Shown here piece after piece: positions 6,192-11,189 of a stretch of DNA of 11,189 bases. Made by a program: the position numbers and the translations under genes. The notes beneath the pieces are model-generated. The model worked only from the letters and a program-made list of their open reading frames with translations, was not told the origin of the DNA and ran no database searches. Position 1 is the first letter of the stretch, and each line of letters begins with the position of its first letter. This DNA is from an uncultured Collinsella sp. (GTDB lineage: Bacteria > Actinomycetota > Coriobacteriia > Coriobacteriales > Coriobacteriaceae), in NCBI GenBank assembly GCA_900549275.1, contig URNU01000026.1, forward strand, positions 1 through 11,189, written 5' to 3'.

Positions 6192-7097
6192 CTAATCTGC
6201 GAGGGCATCGCAAACGCCGTCGAGCAGGCGTACGGCGAGTGTCTGCGCATCACTTGCGGTGAAGGTTCCGTTGTAGCGCGTCATGCCCGTGAGCTCAATG
6301 CGGATGCGCGCGGGCTTTTGCTGTGCGGCGACATTGGCAGTGCGGATGCGCTGCGCCAGGTTGTGACACTCGGCAAGGGCGATCGTGGCGCGCGGCGCTG
6401 CATCTGCGGGCAGCTCATCGCTTGCGATCTCGAGCACCAGATCCACGTCGGTTGGAACCTCGGAATCGCACAACATCATGCCGCTGCTGTCGGTCGTCGC
6501 CGTGGCGATGTTCCACATGCGCGATGCAACGCTACGCGCGATGGGGTCCTCACCGATGACGGCAATCTGGAAGCGTTCGAGCACGTTGGCGGCGCGGGCA
6601 AAACCGATGCGCGACTCGGCCTCGGTAACCGAGGGCTTGCCCTCCCACACGTGATGCAGGCGGTTGATATAGGCGTAGGTATCCTGGAACGCCATGCCAT
6701 CGGCAAACAGGCCGACATTTTCTTGGAACTGCTGCAGAGCGGCCTCGGTGTGCGGGCCAAAGTAGCCGTCGTCCTCACCGCAGGCAAAACCCAAAACGTT
6801 GAGCGCGCGCTGCAGGGCCTGAACGTCGGCGCCATGGAAATTGGGCATGCGCAGATAAAGTGTGCGGTCGCCCAGCTTATACGAGGCGTCTACCAGGGCG
6901 CTCCAGCAGGGGATATCGACGGCGCAGCCAGCGGCAAGGCCACTGTCGAGCCTAAAGGTGCCAACGGCCTGCTCGGTGGTGGCGCCAAAGCGCTTATCGG
7001 CGACCTCGGTGTCATCGATTGTATAGCCGAGCTGCAGAAGGCGGGACTGGACGTCCTCGACGGCTGCTCCCTGCATGCCCGTTGTAATAGGTTCCAT
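6192..7097 (-). CDS. Protein with two peptidoglycan-binding modules and a divergent C-terminal domain
   Basis: The 301-residue protein carries two PG_binding_1-type modules. The first is at about residues 7-70 (GMQGAAVEDVQSRLLQLGY, then FGATTEQAVGTFR). The second is at about 88-146 (HGADVQALQRALNVLGF, then GYFGPHTEAALQQFQ). Residues of about 160-301 form an alpha/beta domain that I do not recognise firmly. Its length and strand pattern recall an N-acetylmuramoyl-L-alanine amidase, but the expected zinc-binding His and Glu motifs are not visible. There is no signal peptide or membrane segment, so it is predicted to be cytoplasmic. The overall plan resembles mycobacterial CwlM, a cytoplasmic regulator of peptidoglycan precursor synthesis, but that is only an analogy. 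The start is supported by AAAGGGG seven bases before the ATG. The polyprenyl synthase gene lies 137 bp upstream on the same strand. Confidence 0.85.
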   Translation of the reverse strand: MEPITTGMQGAAVEDVQSRLLQLGYTIDDTEVADKRFGATTEQAVGTFRLDSGLAAGCAVDIPCWSALVDASYKLGDRTLYLRMPNFHGADVQALQRALNVLGFACGEDDGYFGPHTEAALQQFQENVGLFADGMAFQDTYAYINRLHHVWEGKPSVTEAESRIGFARAANVLERFQIAVIGEDPIARSVASRMWNIATATTDSSGMMLCDSEVPTDVDLVLEIASDELPADAAPRATIALAECHNLAQRIRTANVAAQQKPARIRIELTGMTRYNGTFTASDAQTLAVRLLDGVCDALAD

Positions 7098-7234
7098 GAA
7101 CGAACCCCTTTCGGCGTACCATTCGTACTATTTGAGCGTGTGTCGGATAGACAACGCAAAGGGATGCATAAACATGCACTCAACAGTGTAGCAAGTTGTA
7201 CCCAAATACGCTGCTGACAGGTTTTATAACCCCG

Positions 7235-8260
7235 CTAGTTAAGGCGCTCCACAAAGAAATCTGCCATGGAGTCGAACAGCTCGCGTGCGTGCGGATCAAG
7301 CTCAACGTTCTCGATGGTCGCTTTGGCTTTAGCGGTCAGGTCGAGCGCGTAAGTGTGGGCGTAATCGATGGAGCCGGTCTGCTGGAAGATCTCCACGGCG
7401 CGTGCAAGTTGCGCGGGGTCCTCGGTGCCCGAGGAAAGGATTGCCTCGACCTCGTCGTGATAACGCTCGTCTGACAGGGCGTGCACGGCGACGAGGGTGC
7501 GCTTGCCCTCGGTGATATCGGTGCGGAAGTCCTTGTTGGCGGCCTCCTTGGTGCCGATCAAGTTGAGCAGGTCGTCCTGAATCTGGAAGGCAAGGCCCGT
7601 GTGCAGGCCAAAGGCGCGCAGTGCCTCAATCTGCTCATCGCTGCCGCCGCCGATAATGGCTCCGGCGGCAAGTGGCGTGGCTCCGCTGTAGTACGCGGTC
7701 TTGTGCGTCGCCATGTCCAGATAATCGTCGACCGAGATGTCGAAGCGCCCGTCGCGGACCCAGCCCAAGTCGAGCGCCTGGCCCTCGATGGTGCGAACGA
7801 TCATCTCGGTGAGCTCGTGGAGCACGCGGAGTTTCACGTCTGCCACGAGCGTGGGGTCGTCGAGAACCGTCTTGGTGACCATGGTGAGCGCTAGGTCGCC
7901 GCAGTTGATGGCAAGCCCCGTGCCCTCGGTAAGGTGCATGCAGGGCTTGCCGCGGCGCAGTTGGCCGTTGTCGGCGATGTCGTCATGGATAAGCGCTCCC
8001 GATTGAAAGTGCTCGATAGCTGCCGCCGCGCTGCGGGCGCTCTCAAAGCTGCCACCTACCGCGGTGGCGGCGAGCATGCAGATGAGCGGGCGGTGGCGTT
8101 TGCCGGCATTGGCCGTAAATGCCGAGAGCGGGGCATACAGGTAACGCTCGATATCGGCGGAAGTCGCCTGTCCGTCAAAGAACGTGGCCAGATAGTCGTT
8201 AATCTGGTCAAAGTGCTGGGCTAAAAAGCTGGTAAACGGACTGGACACGGGTTCTCGCAT
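7235..8260 (-). CDS. Polyprenyl (E-prenyl/geranylgeranyl-type) diphosphate synthase
   Basis: This cytoplasmic enzyme extends allylic diphosphates with isopentenyl diphosphate, supplying chains for quinones or other prenyl lipids. At 341 residues it has normal family length. The conserved parts are all visible: GKRHRP (53-58), the first Asp-rich motif HDDIAD (D93, D94, D97) followed by RRG (102-104), GQALD (160-164), HKT (186-188), the second Asp-rich motif QDDLLN (D229, D230), and DFRTDITEGKRT (244-255). The last Asp of the second motif is Asn233 instead of the common DDxxD. Chain length cannot be fixed from sequence alone. The ribosome binding site before the ATG is weak (AAGAAAG almost touching it), so GTG five codons in is a possible alternative start. 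It lies 116 bp downstream of the PTS fusion gene on the same strand. Confidence 0.93.
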   Translation of the reverse strand: MREPVSSPFTSFLAQHFDQINDYLATFFDGQATSADIERYLYAPLSAFTANAGKRHRPLICMLAATAVGGSFESARSAAAAIEHFQSGALIHDDIADNGQLRRGKPCMHLTEGTGLAINCGDLALTMVTKTVLDDPTLVADVKLRVLHELTEMIVRTIEGQALDLGWVRDGRFDISVDDYLDMATHKTAYYSGATPLAAGAIIGGGSDEQIEALRAFGLHTGLAFQIQDDLLNLIGTKEAANKDFRTDITEGKRTLVAVHALSDERYHDEVEAILSSGTEDPAQLARAVEIFQQTGSIDYAHTYALDLTAKAKATIENVELDPHARELFDSMADFFVERLN

Positions 8261-8283
8261 TCTTTCTTAGGTTGCACCGTTGC

Positions 8284-8289
8284 ATTATG
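8284..8289 (-). promoter_or_regulatory. Possible -10 element of the polyprenyl synthase gene
   Basis: On the minus strand CATAAT lies 23 bp before the ATG at 8260. No good -35 is seen at the right distance (best candidate CCAATG, 17 bp upstream). This is a weak call, resting mainly on the lack of any other AT-rich hexamer in the 116-bp gap. Confidence 0.3.
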
Positions 8290-8376
8290 CAGACAACATA
8301 TTGCCACATTGGGGCGTCGAGCGCGGCGGTTGAAGACGATTGAGTCTTGCGGCCGCAAACGCGGCAAGGGGCTCGG

Positions 8377-10830
8377 CTAGATAAGCCCAAAATGTTCGAG
8401 CGCGGTGACGACGCCGTCGTGGTCGAAGCTGTCGGTTACGTAGTCGGCCTTTTCCTTGAGGAAGTCCGGCGCGTTGCCCATGGCGATGCCAACATCGACC
8501 GCCTCCATGAGGGCGATGTCGTTGCTCGCGTCGCCAATGCCATATACGGTGCCGTGGTCTGGCCCCAGGGCGTCAAGCACGGCCTTGATTCCGGCCCGTT
8601 TGGTGCACTCGCGAGGCGAGATTTCCGTGACCTCGAGTTCGAGCTCATTGAGGCAGAGCAGGGGTCCAAGCTCTTCGTCTTGGGCGATGCGGTTGGCAAG
8701 TGGCGTGGACATAAGAATTTTATAGGCGTTGTAGTGCTCAAGTTGCGTGACGGCGTCGCCCACGGTGCGTGCGTATCCGTACGTCTCGGGGGCATCTGCA
8801 CTCATGCGCACCACGCGATCGATGCCCTCAAAGCGAATGACCTCACCCGATTGCTCGAGATAGGGGGCGAGGCGCTGTAGTATGCCAGGGCTTATGGCAA
8901 CGTTTCGCACGACGCGCCCCTCGAGTTCGGCGTAACCGCCCGCGAGGCACACGACGCCTGCCCACGGCAGTTCGAGCAGCTTGGGATGGATGCAGCTGAG
9001 GGTGCGCCCCGTACAGATAAAGGCTTTGTTGCCGTTGGCGACAAACGTGCGAATTGCCTGTGCAACCGTCTCGTTGGGATAGGGGGAAAGATCTCGCTCG
9101 CCCTCGGGGAGCTCTTGGGCAAGTTTGGGATCTTGCCAGGCGAGCGTACCGTCGATGTCGAAGAAGCAGACATTGCCATACTTTTTGGCGCCATCGCCGG
9201 CATGAAAAGGCGAGGCGGCGAATGCAAAACCCGGTTCGAGTCCCATAATCTGATCAAAGTGTTCTTTGACGCGGGGTACCGAGATGCCGATGATTACCTG
9301 AGCGGTCTTGCCGGTGACGATGAGGCCTTTGGCACCCGCTGCGACAAAGGTCGCATTGTCCGCGACGATGGAGGGGTCCACGACTTCGACGCGCAGACGC
9401 GTGGCGCAGTTGGTTGCGCCCACAATGTTGGAGACGCCGCCCAGAAGCGTCACAACCTGCTCGGCGAGGAGATGATCTTGTGAGGCTTGGTTGCCGGAAG
9501 CGCCGGTTTTGGATGAGCGCTTTTCGTCAACGTCGTTTCCCGTCAAGCGTGAGAGCGCCGCGTTGCTGGCGATATGGTCCTCGCGTCCCGGGGTTTTAAG
9601 GTCAAAGGTCAGGATAAGACCTCGAAAGCTCAGAAAGAAGATGACGCTAAAGATGAGTCCGATTCCGAGCGCCAAAAGGTAGGAGCCGGCATGCGTCCGC
9701 ATGAGCGGGATAAAGTTGAAGGCAGCCATTTCCATAAAGCCGCCCGAGAAGATGCCAACGACGCCAAAGAAGTTCATAGCCATGGCGAGGCAGGAAGATA
9801 GGGCGGCATAGAGCAAAAAGAGCCCGGGATAGGTGAACATAAAGAGAAACTCGAGCGGCTCGGTGACGCCGCAGACCGCCGAAGCGACGATGGCGGGCAG
9901 AAGGATGGCCTTGAGGCTGGCACGGCGTTCGGGCTTGGCCGTGGTGTAGAACGCAACGGCGATGGCGGGAAGGCCAAAGAGCTTGACCCAGCCGGTGGCG
10001 GTGAAACCAGCCCAGGGTGCAAGCTCGTTGAGGGGGCGCGTGCTGTGCGACAGGATGGGAAGCAAGTTGGTCCACGTGGCGTAGATACCGTCGTTAATAA
10101 CTAAATTGTCGTAGTAGATAGGCATGTAGAGCAGGTGGTGCAGCCCCATGGGCTCGAGTGCTCGCTCCAAAAACGCAAAGATACCCACGCCGAGGGGGCC
10201 GACGCCCACAAGTGCGTGGCGCAGCGTTTCGGTCGCTGCGTATACGAAGGGCACGATGGCGGCCGAGATGGCGGCAAGGGCGAACACGGCGAAAAAGCTG
10301 ATGAGATAGACCAGCGAGGAACCCGAGAAGGTGCCGAGCCAATCGGGAACCTTGGCATCGTAGAAGCGGTCATGGATGGCGACGACGGTTGCCGATACCG
10401 CTAGCGGGCCGATAATGCCGGTGTCGAGCGTCTTGATGCCGTCGATGATGGTAATGCCGCTAGCGGAGGTCAAAGACGACGGGTACTTAAGTCCAAGGTT
10501 GTCTCCGCTCAGCTTAATGATCTCGCTCAAAAAGAAGCAATAGGCAAAATAGGCCACGAGTGCCTCGAGGCAGCAACGTGCCGGCTGCTTTTGGGCAAGG
10601 CCGATGGGCAGCGCTACGGCAAAAAGGAGCGGAAGGCGCTTAAAGACCGTCCACGAGCCACGCTGGATGATAGTCCAAAAAACGTACCAAGGGGTTCCGT
10701 ATACGGCGAGATCGCCGACGATATCCGCAGACGTTGCGAGGGCGGAGACGCCGACCATAAGGCCCGATATGGAAAACAGCATGGCGGGCGCGAACATTGC
10801 CCCGCCAAAGCGTTGGATTTTTTGCAGCAT
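8377..10830 (-). CDS. PTS maltose/alpha-glucoside-type EIIC-EIIB permease fused to a HAD (Cof-type) phosphatase
   Basis: This 817-residue protein joins three functions. Residues 1 to about 410 are a membrane EIIC of the MalP/GlvC/AglA group, opening with MLQKIQRFGGAMFAP, with IDGIKTLDTGIIGP, LEPMGLHHLLYMP, the substrate-site motif GVTEPLEF, and ending TFDLKTPGRE. After a hydrophilic linker, residues of about 450-530 are EIIB with the phosphorylated cysteine in NCATRLRVEV (C475). Residues of about 550-817 form a complete HAD hydrolase: FFDIDGTL (D558, D560), CTGRT (T607), K744, and GIGDASNDIALMEA (D767, D771). There is no EIIA, so phosphate must come from a separate EIIA. The start is ATG 10830, where the family begins, with GGAAGG six bases upstream; the TTG at 10866 is less likely. 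The reading frame is unbroken across all joints. The fused phosphatase is unusual and its substrate is unknown; a phospho-sugar is the natural guess. Confidence 0.93.
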   Translation of the reverse strand: MLQKIQRFGGAMFAPAMLFSISGLMVGVSALATSADIVGDLAVYGTPWYVFWTIIQRGSWTVFKRLPLLFAVALPIGLAQKQPARCCLEALVAYFAYCFFLSEIIKLSGDNLGLKYPSSLTSASGITIIDGIKTLDTGIIGPLAVSATVVAIHDRFYDAKVPDWLGTFSGSSLVYLISFFAVFALAAISAAIVPFVYAATETLRHALVGVGPLGVGIFAFLERALEPMGLHHLLYMPIYYDNLVINDGIYATWTNLLPILSHSTRPLNELAPWAGFTATGWVKLFGLPAIAVAFYTTAKPERRASLKAILLPAIVASAVCGVTEPLEFLFMFTYPGLFLLYAALSSCLAMAMNFFGVVGIFSGGFMEMAAFNFIPLMRTHAGSYLLALGIGLIFSVIFFLSFRGLILTFDLKTPGREDHIASNAALSRLTGNDVDEKRSSKTGASGNQASQDHLLAEQVVTLLGGVSNIVGATNCATRLRVEVVDPSIVADNATFVAAGAKGLIVTGKTAQVIIGISVPRVKEHFDQIMGLEPGFAFAASPFHAGDGAKKYGNVCFFDIDGTLAWQDPKLAQELPEGERDLSPYPNETVAQAIRTFVANGNKAFICTGRTLSCIHPKLLELPWAGVVCLAGGYAELEGRVVRNVAISPGILQRLAPYLEQSGEVIRFEGIDRVVRMSADAPETYGYARTVGDAVTQLEHYNAYKILMSTPLANRIAQDEELGPLLCLNELELEVTEISPRECTKRAGIKAVLDALGPDHGTVYGIGDASNDIALMEAVDVGIAMGNAPDFLKEKADYVTDSFDHDGVVTALEHFGLI

Positions 10831-10870
10831 AATATGCCTTCCGGATGCAACATGCTGTGCGAGCAAGAAC

Positions 10871-10878
10871 GTTTAAAC
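10871..10878. promoter_or_regulatory. Putative GntR operator O1 (GTTTAAAC), permease side
   Basis: The perfect 8-bp palindrome GTTTAAAC fits the GntR-family operator pattern GT-N4-AC. On the minus strand it lies just after a -10-like TACAAT (10888-10893), around the predicted transcription start of the PTS fusion gene, where binding would block transcription. The flanking AA is shared with the second copy (GTTTAAACAA). Confidence 0.55.
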
Positions 10879-10887
10879 AATGAACTC

Positions 10888-10893
10888 ATTGTA
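10888..10893 (-). promoter_or_regulatory. Predicted -10 of the PTS fusion gene
   Basis: On the minus strand TACAAT matches the -10 consensus at five of six bases. Transcription would start near 10881, about 50 bp before ATG 10830. No strong -35 is seen upstream, which is common for regulated promoters. The GTTTAAAC site follows immediately. Confidence 0.45.
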
Positions 10894-10954
10894 GAGGACT
10901 GGCTGCATGCCGCATTGACGGTTTTGATTCGGTCCGATGTGGGTGTCGGGGGAA

Positions 10955-10966
10955 ACCGTCGACGGT
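10955..10966. promoter_or_regulatory. 12-bp perfect palindrome in the divergent intergenic region
   Basis: ACCGTCGACGGT is a perfect palindrome midway between the two GTTTAAAC sites, not overlapping either predicted promoter core. It differs in sequence from the GntR-type sites, so it could bind a second regulator, or be a chance GC-rich palindrome. A further odd palindrome, CCGAT-A-ATCGG (10984-10994), abuts the second GTTTAAAC site. Confidence 0.35.
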
Positions 10967-10993
10967 AAATAATCCGTGCTTTGCCGATAATCG

Positions 10994-11001
10994 GTTTAAA
11001 C
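10994..11001. promoter_or_regulatory. Putative GntR operator O2 (GTTTAAAC), regulator side
   Basis: This is the second exact copy of GTTTAAAC (with following AA), centred 123 bp from the first. It overlaps the -35 region (TTTAAA, 10995-11000) predicted for the GntR gene, so occupancy would repress the regulator's own promoter. Confidence 0.55.
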
Positions 11002-11022
11002 AACTTTAAGAAATGCTATCCT
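10995..11022 (+). promoter_or_regulatory. Predicted promoter of the GntR gene
   Basis: TATCCT (11017-11022) with TGC directly before it makes an extended -10. TTTAAA at 10995-11000 is a four-of-six -35 with 16-bp spacing. Transcription would start near 11029, leaving a leader of about 27 bases before ATG 11056 that includes the ribosome binding site AGGTGGAG. Confidence 0.5.
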
Positions 11023-11055
11023 GCCTAGCCATACATATTCATTAGAGGTGGAGTC

Positions 11056-11189
11056 ATGCCAAAAGCGATATACGAAGGAATCTACCGAGAAATACGCTCG
11101 CGCATCATTAATGGGACCTATGCGTTTCAGGAGATGCTGCCAACCGAAGCCGAGCTGACCGCGGAATTTGGCTGCACGCGCAATACCGT
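11056..11189 (+). CDS. GntR-family transcriptional regulator, 3'-truncated by the window edge
   Basis: The visible 44 residues form the N-terminal winged-helix of a GntR regulator. They show the family pattern IYEGIYREIRSRIINGTY, then LPTEAELTAEFGCTRNT, where LPTE-x-EL and FG-x-(S/T)R-x-T are the hallmarks. AGGTGGAG two bases before the ATG is a strong ribosome binding site. It is divergent from the PTS-HAD fusion gene across 225 bp containing two GTTTAAAC sites, so it probably regulates that transporter and itself, released by a phospho-sugar. The effector-binding domain is outside the window, so the subfamily (HutC/TreR-like is likely for sugar regulators) cannot be confirmed. Confidence 0.9.
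   Translation, partial: MPKAIYEGIYREIRSRIINGTYAFQEMLPTEAELTAEFGCTRNT

Noticed and set aside
5810..7217. Two plus-strand open frames (110 and 457 codons) spanning the tRNA region
   Set aside because: They run through the tRNA-Gln gene (translations containing WDGGIRTPN or EGFEPPTAGTKN are well-known tRNA artefacts) and then antisense to the peptidoglycan-binding gene.
8352..8365. Hairpin GCCGC-AAAC-GCGGC as terminator of the PTS fusion gene
   Set aside because: The stem is only 5 bp and no T-run follows on the minus strand, so I cannot support a terminator in the 116-bp gap.
8347..8880. 177-codon plus-strand open frame over the HAD domain
   Set aside because: It lies opposite conserved HAD motifs of the minus-strand fusion gene and has no recognisable domain.

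Overview
The window looks like the chromosome of a high-GC member of the Coriobacteriia, most likely a Collinsella-like gut actinobacterium. This is inferred from strongly G/C-ending codons, the families present and the style of the intergenic repeats; no marker gene settles it. It holds seven protein genes (two cut by the window edges), one tRNA gene, and an unusually large amount of inverted-repeat structure between genes.

Layout. Positions 1-1662 (+) encode the C-terminal part of a CstA-family transporter, followed by a clear terminator. Positions 1845-4034 (+) encode an orphan protein with a JetD/DUF2220-like Toprim domain at its C-terminus, a winged-helix-like N-terminus and about 300 residues of charged disordered linker between them. 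Positions 4035-4405 hold no gene but are dense in structure: a 143-bp hyphenated palindrome with 37-bp arms, a terminator-like hairpin, and three inverted repeats. Two of those repeats are near-identical 25-bp dyads spaced exactly 33 bp apart, over the promoter of the next gene. Positions 4406-5776 (+) encode an AAA_14/DUF4143 ATPase whose base composition looks lower in GC than its neighbours. Positions 5777-6078 hold another hairpin, a tRNA-derived inverted-repeat element and the tRNA terminator; tRNA-Gln(UUG) follows on the minus strand at 6079-6153.

From 6192 to 10830 all genes lie on the minus strand: a protein with two peptidoglycan-binding modules but no signal peptide, a long-chain polyprenyl diphosphate synthase, and an 817-residue protein joining a maltose/alpha-glucoside-type PTS EIIC-EIIB permease to a complete HAD (Cof-type) phosphatase. 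A GntR-family regulator starts divergently at 11056 and runs off the window. The shared 225-bp intergenic region carries two GTTTAAAC sites that fit the GntR operator pattern, one beside each predicted promoter.

How they fit together. The PTS-HAD fusion and the GntR gene probably form one sugar-uptake regulon: the permease would import and phosphorylate a sugar, the fused phosphatase could act on that or a related phospho-sugar, and the GntR protein would control both promoters. The Toprim protein, the ATPase and the repeats around 4035-6080 look like an accessory patch beside a tRNA gene. No partner genes that would complete a known defence system (such as JetA, JetB or JetC) are present. 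The remaining genes are unremarkable core functions.
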